From positions 372,001 to 436,000 of the forward strand of contig CAVYZK010000007.1 in the NCBI GenBank assembly GCA_963772935.1: a stretch of 64,000 nt of DNA, given 5' to 3'. The stretch is from JANNNF01 sp963772935. GTDB lineage: Bacteria > Pseudomonadota > Alphaproteobacteria > Rhodobacterales > Rhodobacteraceae. The notes under the pieces were generated by a model. That model ran no database searches and had not been told where the DNA came from. It worked only from the letters and a program-made list of their open reading frames with translations. Below, piece by piece: positions 33,944 through 42,249 of this stretch (within the stretch, counting starts at the first letter, position 1; each line of letters starts with the position of its first letter). A program made the position numbers and the translations under genes.

Positions 33944-34018
33944 TGGTGGGCGGTACAGGGATCGAACCTGTGGCCACTACGATGTCAACGTAGTGCTCTA
34001 CCGCTGAGCTAACCGCCC
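33944..34018 (-). tRNA. tRNA-Val (anticodon GAC)
   Basis: On the minus strand, a 75-base tRNA. The acceptor stem is GGGCGGT/ACCGCCC, the D arm GCTCAGCGGTAGAGC, the anticodon arm CTACG-TTGACAT-CGTAG (anticodon GAC) and the T arm ACAGG-TTCGATC-CCTGT. The discriminator A is followed by an encoded CCA at 33944-33946. It lies about 75 bases upstream of rpmJ. Confidence 0.97.
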
Positions 34019-34168
34019 ACATGACCTAAACATCCCCGCCCTGCCCTAAACGAAAAGGACGCGGGCGGAACCGCGTCGGCATGGCGGGGCTATAAACAGA
34101 GTCGGCAAGACGTTCAAGGGGTTTTGGCTTTGCGCGAAATACCGCTATACCAAAGCTGTGACAAAGGA

Positions 34169-35035
34169 ATGTCGATGACCGCCCTTGGCTATACCCTGCG
34201 CCGTCCTGTGCGGCACACCACGCCGGTGATCTTTGCCTCGCCCCATTCGGGCCGCGAGTATCCTGCTGATTTCCTGAAGCAAAGCCTGCTGGATGCGATG
34301 ACGATCCGGTCCTCGGAAGATGCCTTTGTGGACCGTTTGTTCGACATGGCCCCCGATCTGGGCGCGCCCCTGCTGGCGGCCATCGCACCGCGCGCGTTCA
34401 TCGACCTGAACCGGGCGGCGGATGAGTTGGACCCCGCGCTGATCGACGGCATCGCCCGCAGCCCGCATAACCCGCGAGTGTCGTCGGGCCTTGGGGTCAT
34501 TCCGCGCGTGGTGGCGGGGGCACGGGCGATCTATCGCGGCAAGATGCCGTTGGCCGAGGCTGCGGACCGCATCGCGCGGCACTGGCACCCCTATCACGCG
34601 GCGTTGCAGGGGCTGATCGACGAATCGCATGCGGGCTTCGGGCAGGCGGTGCTGGTCGATTGCCATTCGATGCCGCATGAGGCGATTGATTCTCACGCCC
34701 GCCCCGGCCACCCGAGGCCCGAGGTGGTGCTGGGCGACCGCTTTGGTGCTGCCGCGAGCCGCGAGGTGATGGCGCAGGTCGAGACCGCCTTCCGCAACGC
34801 CGGCCTGCGCGTCGTACGCAACGCGCCCTTCGCCGGGGCCTATATCGCGCAGGCCTACGGTCGGCCTGCCAAGGGCCAGCATGTGGTGCAGGTGGAGATT
34901 GACCGGGCGCTGTACATGGACGAGGCGCGGGTGGAACCGCGGGCGGATTTCGCCGCGTTCCGTGGCCTGATGGCGGGGGTGGTGGCGGAGATTACGGGGG
35001 CTTGGCGGGTAGAGGTGCCGTTGGCGGCGGAGTGA
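34169..35035 (+). CDS. N-formylglutamate amidohydrolase family protein
   Basis: A 288-residue protein of the HutG-2 / N-formylglutamate deformylase fold. PVIFASPHSGREYPADF gives the zinc-ligand histidine region, IRSSEDAFVDRLFDMAP follows, then LVDCHSMPHE and a late HVVQVEIDRALYMDE. In the family the enzyme releases formate from N-formylglutamate in histidine breakdown, but no hut genes are nearby, so the substrate may differ. The ATG at 34169 follows AAAGGA. A dispersed repeat lies after its stop. Confidence 0.86.
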   Translation: MSMTALGYTLRRPVRHTTPVIFASPHSGREYPADFLKQSLLDAMTIRSSEDAFVDRLFDMAPDLGAPLLAAIAPRAFIDLNRAADELDPALIDGIARSPHNPRVSSGLGVIPRVVAGARAIYRGKMPLAEAADRIARHWHPYHAALQGLIDESHAGFGQAVLVDCHSMPHEAIDSHARPGHPRPEVVLGDRFGAAASREVMAQVETAFRNAGLRVVRNAPFAGAYIAQAYGRPAKGQHVVQVEIDRALYMDEARVEPRADFAAFRGLMAGVVAEITGAWRVEVPLAAE

Positions 35036-35120
35036 GGGGGGGGTAAAAATTCGCATCGTAGGCTTGGCGATGGCGACACAAGCCAGCCTACCCTAGTGCG
35101 TGATGAACTTTTGTTGAAAT

Positions 35121-35360
35121 AATCTTCTTCTTCTGCCCGGAATCAAGCGCGAAGCGCGCCGGGCAATGCCCGACCGCCCCCTCGGGCGGGCATTCTGCAA
35201 GGTCACCAGCAGAAATGCTGTGGGATGTGTTGAACCATAAACCGCGTAGAACTGATGCTGCTTGCCCACCCGGCGGTCGGGCCTTGCCCTTTCGTGGTGC
35301 ATATCAAGAAAGCACACCCGGAAATACGGTCGGTTCCATGAGCAGTCATCCTGCTCTTAC
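35121..35360. repeat. dispersed roughly 220-bp repeat, copy A
   Basis: This segment matches 47515-47733 over about 220 bases with roughly four in five positions shared by eye. Shared blocks include AATCTTCTT, CCGCCCCCTCGGGCGGGCAT, TCACCAGCAGAAAT, TGAACCATAAA, CGCGTAGAACTG, GCCCACCCGGCGGTC and CGGTTCCATG. It lies between convergent genes. An antisense open frame (FLLVTLQNARPRGR) is shared by both copies but has no recognised product. Confidence 0.8.
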
Positions 35361-35439
35361 GCCCGCCTCCCGCGTGTATCGCATCTGTACCCGCTCTGTC
35401 GCTTCATAGTGTCAGGCACTTACAACGAGCGTCTCGCAC

Positions 35440-35512
35440 ACCAAACGGCAGCGCCCTTCCGGGGAGAGGTCGGGTGCTGCCCGGCGGCGCATGCGCGCCT
35501 TGATTCCGGGCG
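35440..35512. repeat. inverted partial copy of the dispersed repeat end
   Basis: The reverse complement of this segment (GCCCGGAATCAAGGCGCGCA, then CGCCGGGCAGCACCCGACC) resembles the left end of copy A (35135-35175: GCCCGGAATCAAGCGCG, then CGCCGGGCAATGCCCGACC). The two lie in opposite orientation about 370 bases apart, as if bounding an element. The stretch 35360-35440 in between shows nothing I can name. Confidence 0.6.
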
Positions 35513-35576
35513 ATGAGAAGGAGGCGAGGGTTGGGAATGGCTGCCCCACCGCAAGGTCGGCCTCTCGATAATCTGG

Positions 35577-36110
35577 TCAGCGCCGAATTCCGTGCGCTGC
35601 GTCTACGCGTTCAATAATCACGGCCAGCAGCGCGTCGTGAGAAATCTTTAACCCTTGCGCAGTCACGCAAAGCCCGTCCGCGCCGAGCTTCTTGTTGGCA
35701 CTGCGTGACCAGCGGGCGATGGGCGTCAGGCTGAGCGCGCTCTCAATTTCGGGCGGCACCGAAAGGACGATGATATTCTGACGGTGCATACTCCACACGT
35801 CGACATCCTGAATGGCTGCCCAAGGGATCGGCCGCTCGGACACGCGTGTGTCTAGAATGCCGTCGGGTGAAAGCGTCACAACAGTCTTTGATGATTTGAG
35901 AAAGCGCCAGCCAATCAACAGTGTGCCGGCCCCAAAGAACACCAGCCCGACCCAGCCGACAGGCTGTGCAAGCAAATTGCCTGCTCGTACGGGGATCGTG
36001 CCAACTGCGATTGCGCCGGACGCTGCCGTTAGCAAAATGCCAGTCAGGACAAGACCGATGAGCTTCATCGGCGAGCCTTTGATTTCAACAGTGGTGTGGG
36101 TTGCGTCCAT
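35577..36110 (-). CDS. STM3941-like membrane protein
   Basis: A 177-residue protein with two N-terminal membrane helices (MKLIGLVLTGILLTAASGAIAVG and VGWVGLVFFGAGTLLIGWRFL), then a cytoplasmic PH-like segment (TVVTLSPDGILDTRVSERPIPWAAIQDVDVW). The layout resembles the STM3941 family of uncharacterised proteins. The start at 36110 follows AGGA; two further ATGs upstream are possible. Its 3' end faces the dispersed repeat. No function is known. Confidence 0.6.
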   Translation of the reverse strand: MDATHTTVEIKGSPMKLIGLVLTGILLTAASGAIAVGTIPVRAGNLLAQPVGWVGLVFFGAGTLLIGWRFLKSSKTVVTLSPDGILDTRVSERPIPWAAIQDVDVWSMHRQNIIVLSVPPEIESALSLTPIARWSRSANKKLGADGLCVTAQGLKISHDALLAVIIERVDAAHGIRR

Positions 36111-36192
36111 TGCGTTAATCCTCATTATTACAGGACCATGGGCCATCCGCCCGTTTGTCGCAAGATTTGTGCAGCAGGGGCAGCCAACCCCC

Positions 36193-37446
36193 CTACCTTA
36201 ACGCCCGCCCCTTGATGATCGCCTCTTTCCCGAACCTTGCCCTTATCGCGTCGGTCGCGCGCTCTGCTGCGGCCCGCTTTGCCGCCCCCGGGTCAAGCAG
36301 GTCGCCGGACGTATCCGCCTGATCCTCGGGCACAAGGTCGCTGATGCCCACGCCGATCAGGCGGAAGGGCCCCGCGCTGCCTGCGTGGTCGAACAGGCTG
36401 CGGGCGGTGTGGTAGATGCGGTCGGCGATTTGCGTCGCGTCGGGCAGGCTGTGGCGGCGGGTCAGGGTCTGGAAATCCACCCGTTTCAGCTTCAGCGTCA
36501 CCGTGCGCCCGGCCAGCGCCTTGGCCTTGGCGCGGTCGGCGACCTGTTCGGCCAGCCGCCACAGATGACCGTCCAGCAGATCGGCATCCGAGGTATCCTC
36601 GTTGAAGGTGGTCTCCTTCGAGATCGACTTGACCCGTTCATCCCGGTTCACCCGGCGTGTGTCCTGCCCTTGCGCCAGCGACCACAGCCGGTCGCCCATT
36701 GACCCGAAGCGGGCGGTCAGATCGGCCCTGTCCCAGCGGCGCAGATCGGCGATGGTGCGGATGCCTGCGGATTCCAGCGCGGTCTGGGTGGCGGTGCCCA
36801 CGCCCCAGATGATTCGCACCGGTTTGGGGGCCAGAAAACCCACCGTCTCCGCCCGCCCGATCACCGAAAAGCCGCGCGGTTTATCAAGGTCTGACGCGAT
36901 CTTGGCGAGGAATTTGTTGTGGGAAAGGCCCACCGACCCGGTCAGCCCCAGTTCGGTTTCCATCCGTCGCACAAGCCCCGCCATCAGCGCGGCAGGGGAT
37001 GCGCCATGCAGGCGGGCGGTGCCGGTCAGGTCCATGAACGCCTCGTCCAGACTGAGGGGTTCGATGGCGGGGGTCAGCGCCTCCATCATCGCGCGGATGG
37101 CGCGGGAGGCCTCGACATAGGCGGGAAAGCGGGGTTTGACGACCACGGCCTGCGGGCACAGCTTCAGCGCCTGAAACATCGGCATGGCGGATCGCACGCC
37201 ATGAATGCGGGCGAGGTAACAGCAGGTGGACACCACCCCCCGCGTGCCGCCCCCCACGATCACCGGCTGGTCGCGCAGATCAGGATTGTCGCGCTTTTCC
37301 ACCGAAGCATAGAAGGCGTCGCAGTCCATATGGGCGATGGAAAGCTGGTCGAGTTCCGGGTGGCTGGTCACACGCGGGCTGCGGCACGCAGGGCACCGCG
37401 CGCCGGTCGGAAACGAGGTCAGGCAATCGCGGCACAGGGCGGGCAT
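36193..37446 (-). CDS. dinB: DNA polymerase IV with N-terminal zinc ribbon
   Basis: A 417-residue Y-family translesion polymerase. An N-terminal CxxC...CxxC ribbon (Cys5, Cys8, Cys18, Cys21) precedes the catalytic palm, with metal ligands in AHMDCDAFYASVE and EPLSLDEAFMDLTG. The fingers/thumb have SVGLSHNKFLAKIASDLDKPRGF and the little-finger domain has SISKETTFNEDT. The extra ribbon is seen in related alphaproteobacterial DinB. It probably acts in damage tolerance. No LexA box was identified in the short space upstream. It ends just after the neighbouring pip gene region. Confidence 0.93.
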   Translation of the reverse strand: MPALCRDCLTSFPTGARCPACRSPRVTSHPELDQLSIAHMDCDAFYASVEKRDNPDLRDQPVIVGGGTRGVVSTCCYLARIHGVRSAMPMFQALKLCPQAVVVKPRFPAYVEASRAIRAMMEALTPAIEPLSLDEAFMDLTGTARLHGASPAALMAGLVRRMETELGLTGSVGLSHNKFLAKIASDLDKPRGFSVIGRAETVGFLAPKPVRIIWGVGTATQTALESAGIRTIADLRRWDRADLTARFGSMGDRLWSLAQGQDTRRVNRDERVKSISKETTFNEDTSDADLLDGHLWRLAEQVADRAKAKALAGRTVTLKLKRVDFQTLTRRHSLPDATQIADRIYHTARSLFDHAGSAGPFRLIGVGISDLVPEDQADTSGDLLDPGAAKRAAAERATDAIRARFGKEAIIKGRALR

Positions 37447-37452
37447 GGGGGG

Positions 37453-38421
37453 TTAGCTGCGGAGCCGGTCCATCGCCAGCACCAGCGCCTCGGAGATGCC
37501 GGGTTCGGACAGGGCGTGGCCTGCGACGGGGATCATGCGCAGGGTGGCGCGGTCCCAGCCGTCGGAGAGTTTCCAGGCGGAGACGGGGGGGCAGATCATG
37601 TCGTAGCGGCCTTGCACGATATCGGCGGGCAGGTGTTCGATCCGGGACCGTTCGCGCAAGATCCAGCCATCGGTCTGCAGGAAGCCCGCGTTGTGGAAAT
37701 AGTGATTCTCCAGCCGGGAAAAGGCGCGGGCATAGTCGGCGGGGCTTTCGCCCATCGGGCCTTCGTGGTGCACCGAGGCGAGGGCGTTTTCCCAATTGGC
37801 CCAGATGCGGCCAAAGCGGGTTTCCTCCATCATGTTGCCGGAAAACAGGCGGCGGTGGTAGGCTTGGATCAGGTTCTTGCGTTCGGCCTGCGGAATGGCC
37901 GCGACAAAGCGGGTCCAAAGCTCGGGGAAGAACGCCCCCGCCCCGCCGCCGTAGAACCAGTTGAGTTCAGCCTGCGTCATCAGGAACACGCCGCGCAGCA
38001 CCAGATGGGCGACATGGGCGGGGTGGGTGATGGCGTAGATCAGCGCCAGCGTCGCCCCCCAACTGCCGCCAAACAGGATAAAGCGGTCGATGTTCAGGGT
38101 CTTGCGGATGGTTTCGATATCTTCGACCAGATGCCAGGTGGTGTTGGCGATGATGCTGGCATGGGGGCGCGACCGCCCGCAGCCGCGCTGGTCAAACAGC
38201 ACCACGCGGTAGACCGACGGATCAAAATAGCGCCGCATGGCAGGCGAACAGCCGCCCCCCGGGCCGCCGTGCAGCACGATGACCGGAATGCCGTTGGGGT
38301 TGCCGCATTGTTCGACGTAGATCCGGTGACCATCGCCCACGTCCAATGTCCGCTGATCGAAAGGGTCGATCGGCGGGTACAGAAATTCGACTGCGCGCTT
38401 TTGGCCTGATCTATGGTCCAT
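37453..38421 (-). CDS. pip: prolyl iminopeptidase
   Basis: A 322-residue alpha/beta hydrolase (peptidase S33) that removes N-terminal proline. The oxyanion segment is VLHGGPGGGCSP, the nucleophile elbow GGSWGATLAL holds the catalytic serine, and the catalytic Asp and His are in GRYDMICPP and PVAGHALSEPG. FDQRGCGRSRPHA is also typical of the family. The ATG at 38421 gives the usual N terminus YPPIDPFDQRTLDVGDGH. It is divergent from ubiG with a 64-base spacer. Confidence 0.93.
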   Translation of the reverse strand: MDHRSGQKRAVEFLYPPIDPFDQRTLDVGDGHRIYVEQCGNPNGIPVIVLHGGPGGGCSPAMRRYFDPSVYRVVLFDQRGCGRSRPHASIIANTTWHLVEDIETIRKTLNIDRFILFGGSWGATLALIYAITHPAHVAHLVLRGVFLMTQAELNWFYGGGAGAFFPELWTRFVAAIPQAERKNLIQAYHRRLFSGNMMEETRFGRIWANWENALASVHHEGPMGESPADYARAFSRLENHYFHNAGFLQTDGWILRERSRIEHLPADIVQGRYDMICPPVSAWKLSDGWDRATLRMIPVAGHALSEPGISEALVLAMDRLRS

Positions 38422-38485
38422 CAATGCCCTATATACCCGGTCACGGCGCGCGGCGCCACCGGTCAGATTTAGGAAGAACATCAAG

Positions 38486-39220
38486 ATGCAGACAACTGTG
38501 GACCCTGCCGAGGTGGCGAAATTTGAGGCGATGGCGGCGGAATGGTGGAACCCGAATGGCAAGTTCAAGCCGCTGCATATGCTGAACCCCTGCCGGTTGG
38601 ACTATATCACCCGCCAGATTGCCGCCGAGTTTGACCGTGACCTGACCGGGGCCGTGCCGTTTGCGGGCCTGCGGCTGCTGGACATTGGCTGTGGTGGCGG
38701 GTTGCTGTCAGAGCCGATGGCGCGGCTGGGGGCCACGGTGGTGGGGGCCGATGCCGCCCCGCGCAACATCCCGGTGGCGCAGGTGCATGCGGCCCAGTCG
38801 GGGCTGACCATCGACTATCGCCACACCACCGCCGAAGACATGGCCGCGGCTGGAGAGCAGTTTGATGTGGTGCTGAATATGGAGGTGGTCGAGCATGTGG
38901 CCGACCCTTTGGCTTATCTGACCGCCTGCCAGCAATTGCTGAAACCCGGCGGGCTGATGATCTGTTCCACCCTGAACCGCAATCCGAAATCCTTTGCGAT
39001 GGCGATTGTAGGGGCGGAATGGGTGATGGGCTGGTTGCCAAAAGGCACGCATGACTGGCGCAAGTTCATCACACCGGATGAGCTGTCAGACCTGATCCGC
39101 CGGGCCGGGCTCGACCCGGTGGATGCCAAGGGCATGGTGTTCAATCCGCTGGGGTGGAGCTGGAGCCTGTCGGCGCGTGATCTGTCGTGCAACTATGTGA
39201 CGGCGAGTGTGAAGCGGTAA
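38486..39220 (+). CDS. ubiG: ubiquinone biosynthesis O-methyltransferase
   Basis: A 244-residue SAM-dependent methyltransferase that performs both O-methylations in ubiquinone synthesis. VAKFEAMAAEWWNPNGKFKPLHMLNPCRLDYI is the UbiG-specific N-terminal motif, LLDIGCGGGLLSEPMARLGA is SAM motif I, and LNMEVVEHVADP and FKTPDEL-like segments follow. It supports the quinone pool used by the bc1 complex in this window. The short divergent promoter is shared with pip. Confidence 0.95.
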   Translation: MQTTVDPAEVAKFEAMAAEWWNPNGKFKPLHMLNPCRLDYITRQIAAEFDRDLTGAVPFAGLRLLDIGCGGGLLSEPMARLGATVVGADAAPRNIPVAQVHAAQSGLTIDYRHTTAEDMAAAGEQFDVVLNMEVVEHVADPLAYLTACQQLLKPGGLMICSTLNRNPKSFAMAIVGAEWVMGWLPKGTHDWRKFITPDELSDLIRRAGLDPVDAKGMVFNPLGWSWSLSARDLSCNYVTASVKR

Positions 39221-39223
39221 AAA

Positions 39224-39260
39224 GAGCCTCCGGCGGGAGTATTTCGGAAAGAGCAAATCC
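39224..39260. repeat. dispersed hairpin/GATATTT-like element, copy 5 (degenerate)
   Basis: GAGCCTCCGGCGGGAGTATTTCG follows the ubiG stop. CCTCC-GGC-GGGAG forms a small stem, and GGGAGTATTT recalls GGGATATTT of the other copies, then GGAAAGAGC. The resemblance is partial. The rest of the stretch to 39397 shows nothing I can identify. Confidence 0.4.
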
Positions 39261-39397
39261 GGGGGGATTCGGGCGATCCACAGATGGGACATGGCCGCGT
39301 TTGGGCACCCGGGCCAGCCTTTGGCTGCGGTGCCGTGCGGATGCGTCGTCTGCAGATTGCCTGTTCAGCCTCGCAAACGCGGAGCGGCACTGATGCC

Positions 39398-40525
39398 CTA
39401 GTTCGCCACGTTTTGTGAGCTGTTGGCGACGCCGAGGAAGCCGCCGATCAGGCCGAACACGGTTTGCGTTGTTGTGACTGGGCTTTCCGTGACCAGCACC
39501 ACATCGCGGTTGTTGATTGCAAACTCGCCCGCGCTGAACAGGCCATCGGCGGTGGTCAGGTCAATCGTGAACACCACCCGTTCCTTGGCTGGCCCGTTAC
39601 CGTCGCTGCGCACCGCCGACGCCGCATAGTCGCGCAGCACGAGGATGCCTTTGGGGTTGGCGCGCTGGGCGTTCAACCCGCCGATCAGCGCCATTGCGTC
39701 CAGCGCGGTGACCCGGTCGGTGGGGAAGGGCACCTGCGCCTGATGGCCTGCGGCCCCGAGTGACAGGAAATAACGCTCTTCGCTTTCGACATAGATTTTG
39801 TCACCGCCGCGCAGGGTCGTATCCAGTTTGGGGTCTTTCAGCAGCTTATCCATCGAGATGCCGTAGAGTTTGCCATCACGCGACACCCGGACCTGCGGGT
39901 TGTTGATCGACGCGGGCACCCCACCTGCAAGGGCGATCACCCCCATCACGGTGAAATCGCGGTCGGGCAGCGGGAACGACCCCGGACCAGCGACGCCGCC
40001 GACCACATCGACGGTGCTTTTGCGGCCCGGCGTGTGCCCGATCAGCACCTGTGCGGCCGGGATGATCGGTTCCATCTTGGCCTGAATCGTCTCCCGCGCT
40101 TCATCCGGGCCCATCTTGGCGATGTAGACGCGGTTGACATAGGGCAGGAACACCGTGCCGTCACCCGAAACGGTCAGGCCCGTCAGGCTGACCACCTTCT
40201 GGCCGGGTTGCGACAAAAGCGAGCCATCACCGCTGTCCCAGATGGTGATATCGACCTTGTCACCGGCTTCGATCACGTTGCCTGCCGGGCCGCGACTGCG
40301 TGAAATCCAGCCCGAAATGCCGCTGCCACCGCCACCCGTTCCGGGCCATTTGGCCACCGTTGCCGCAGCCCCCCGGGCGATGGGATACACCGCGAAATTT
40401 GCCTCTGCCGAATCGGCGCCTTTCAGGATCTGGCGGGTTTGGCCCGCGCCTTGCGGCAGTGCGCAGGCCGTCAGAAAACCAGCGACTGCAAGCATCAAGG
40501 CAATGGACCAACGGGCAGAAATCAT
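39398..40525 (-). CDS. polysaccharide export outer-membrane lipoprotein (Wza-like)
   Basis: A 375-residue protein. The lipoprotein signal is MISARWSIALMLAVAGFLTACALP (lipobox LTAC). The PES export domain starts IEAGDKVDITIWDSGDGSLL and the following SLBB-type modules include GRKSTVDVVGGVAGPGSFPLPDRDF and TTLRGGDKIYVESEERYF. The protein would form the outer-membrane channel of a capsule or exopolysaccharide exporter. It is divergent from the sugar-modifying genes at 40631-47404, and no inner-membrane Wzc is visible here. The ATG at 40525 follows CCGGAGA. Confidence 0.88.
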   Translation of the reverse strand: MISARWSIALMLAVAGFLTACALPQGAGQTRQILKGADSAEANFAVYPIARGAAATVAKWPGTGGGGSGISGWISRSRGPAGNVIEAGDKVDITIWDSGDGSLLSQPGQKVVSLTGLTVSGDGTVFLPYVNRVYIAKMGPDEARETIQAKMEPIIPAAQVLIGHTPGRKSTVDVVGGVAGPGSFPLPDRDFTVMGVIALAGGVPASINNPQVRVSRDGKLYGISMDKLLKDPKLDTTLRGGDKIYVESEERYFLSLGAAGHQAQVPFPTDRVTALDAMALIGGLNAQRANPKGILVLRDYAASAVRSDGNGPAKERVVFTIDLTTADGLFSAGEFAINNRDVVLVTESPVTTTQTVFGLIGGFLGVANSSQNVAN

Positions 40526-40630
40526 GAAATTCTCCGGCAGCGCCGGGCTGTCATATATGGACACCCGGACCGGGCGAACATACTGCCCCCCCCCATGGGG
40601 TCAACCGCCCAACAGGCAGAGGAGCGGAAA

Positions 40631-41464
40631 TTGGTGACATGCGCTGTGGATAAAACCGTGGTGGTCACAGGCACCAGCGGCAGAATCGGGCAGATGCTGC
40701 GCGCCGCATGGGCACAAAACCCGCCGCCGGGGATACGCCTTTTGTGGTCCGGGCGGGGCGTTGGTGCCGATGTGCCATGGGATATTGCCGCCGGGATTGC
40801 CAGTTTGCCAAAGGGTTGCGTGGTGCTGCATCTGGCCGCTGTGTTGCGCGGCGATGCGGCGCAGATGGCCCAGAACACCACCATGGCCCAAAATGTCACG
40901 GCATCGGCACTGGCGAGCGGGGCGAGTGCTGTTCTGATGGCCTCGACCGCCGCGGTTTACGGCGCGCGGGACGGGGATTGCGGCGAAGATGACATGCCGC
41001 AGCCGGTTTCGCCCTATGGCCGGGCAAAATTGGCGGCCGAACAGGCGTTGGTGCAGGGCGCAGGGGGCGTTCCGGTGAGTTGTCTTCGAATCGGTAACGT
41101 GGTGGGGGCGGATGCCTTGCTGGGTGCTGCGGGCAGGGTTGTCACGCTGGACCCGGTGGCGGGGCAGGCCGGGGGACCGGTTCGGTCATGGATCGGGCCG
41201 CAACGGCTGGCGCAGGTGCTGGCCGGGTTGGTGCTGCTGCCCGACGTGCCGCCGTTGCTGAATGTCGCCTGTAACCCGCCGCTGCCGATGGCGGACCTGC
41301 TGGATGCGGCAGGGGTGGATTGGCACTACGGCCCGGCAAACCCCGCCGTGCTGCCCCGCGCGGTGCTGAACACCCGCCGCCTTGACGCGCTGATGCCCCT
41401 GCCCGCGACCACGCCCGCCGCGCTTGTGGCGGACTGGCGCGGCCTGCTAAACACGCGGGCATGA
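40631..41464 (+). CDS. NAD-dependent epimerase/dehydratase
   Basis: A 277-residue extended SDR. VVVTGTSGRIGQMLRAAW is the Rossmann motif (GxxGxxG), VLHLAAVLRGD follows, VLMASTAAVYGARDG carries the catalytic Ser/Thr and SPYGRAKLAAEQAL the YxxxK pair, then CLRIGNVVGADALLG. The start is TTG 40631 (six bases after AGGAG) or GTG 40634; I prefer TTG only slightly. It likely modifies a nucleotide sugar for the exopolysaccharide. It overlaps the sugar-transferase gene by four bases. Confidence 0.85.
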   Translation: MVTCAVDKTVVVTGTSGRIGQMLRAAWAQNPPPGIRLLWSGRGVGADVPWDIAAGIASLPKGCVVLHLAAVLRGDAAQMAQNTTMAQNVTASALASGASAVLMASTAAVYGARDGDCGEDDMPQPVSPYGRAKLAAEQALVQGAGGVPVSCLRIGNVVGADALLGAAGRVVTLDPVAGQAGGPVRSWIGPQRLAQVLAGLVLLPDVPPLLNVACNPPLPMADLLDAAGVDWHYGPANPAVLPRAVLNTRRLDALMPLPATTPAALVADWRGLLNTRA

Positions 41465-42102
41465 CCCTATCCAAACGCCTGTTTGATCTCTGCGTTGTGC
41501 TGGCCCTTATTGTGGTCTTTGGCGTGCCGATTTTGCTGCTGCTGGGGGTGCTGCTGATCGTGCAGGGCCGCCCGGTGTTCTACATCTCGGAACGGATGAA
41601 GGCGCCGGGTCAGCCATTCTGGCTGTGGAAACTGCGCACCATGACGGTTGCCGTGGAAAACAGCGGTGTTTCGGGCGGTGACAAGGCGGCGCGCATCACG
41701 CCAATCGGGCGGTTCTTGCGCAGCACACGGCTGGATGAGGTGCCGCAGCTTTGGAACATTCTGCGCGGTGACATCAGCTTTGTCGGGCCACGCCCACCGC
41801 TGCGGATTTACGTTGAACGCTTTCCCGCGCTGTACGCCCGCGTGCTGCAAAGCCGCCCGGGGGTGACGGGTCTTGCCACGCTGCGGTATCATGCGGTGGA
41901 AGAACGGCTGCTGGCCCCCTGCACCACGCCGGAACAGACCGATTCGGTCTATTGTTCGCGCTGCATTCCACGGAAAGCGCAGCTTGATTTGCTGTATCAG
42001 CGGAACTGGTCCCTGTGCCTTGACATGAGCCTGATGTGGGAAACCTTGAAAAGCGTTCTTTTGCGCCGGGTTGCCCAGATTTTGGGCGGGAATCCCCGAT
42101 AG
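41461..42102 (+). CDS. undecaprenyl-phosphate sugar transferase (ExoY/WcaJ-like)
   Basis: A 213-residue bacterial sugar transferase (PF02397 type). One N-terminal membrane segment (LFDLCVVLALIVVFGVPILLLLGVLLIVQG) is followed by the conserved WKLRTM, FLRSTRLDEVPQLWNILRGDISFVGPRP and SRPGVTGLATL. It starts repeat-unit assembly by loading a sugar phosphate onto the lipid carrier. It is short, without the extra N-terminal domain of WcaJ. It overlaps the upstream epimerase (ATGA) and is followed by a 147-base spacer. Confidence 0.92.
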   Translation: MTLSKRLFDLCVVLALIVVFGVPILLLLGVLLIVQGRPVFYISERMKAPGQPFWLWKLRTMTVAVENSGVSGGDKAARITPIGRFLRSTRLDEVPQLWNILRGDISFVGPRPPLRIYVERFPALYARVLQSRPGVTGLATLRYHAVEERLLAPCTTPEQTDSVYCSRCIPRKAQLDLLYQRNWSLCLDMSLMWETLKSVLLRRVAQILGGNPR

Positions 42103-42249
42103 GGGAATAGTTGACGCGGTTTCTCAATTGCTGCACCGTAGCGGAATAGTTTAGGTGTGATAGTCATAAGACGAACGTTTGGGCGTTTTGCCCTGATGTT
42201 CAGCAGGAATTAACGGGCGCGGTTGTACCCAAAAGGTGCGTGAACCCTG

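Noticed and set aside
35093..35317. Open frame FLLVTLQNARPRGR within the dispersed repeat as a real protein
   Set aside because: Both repeat copies share it but with different N and C termini and no ribosome site; it is more likely a by-product of a repeated DNA or RNA element.
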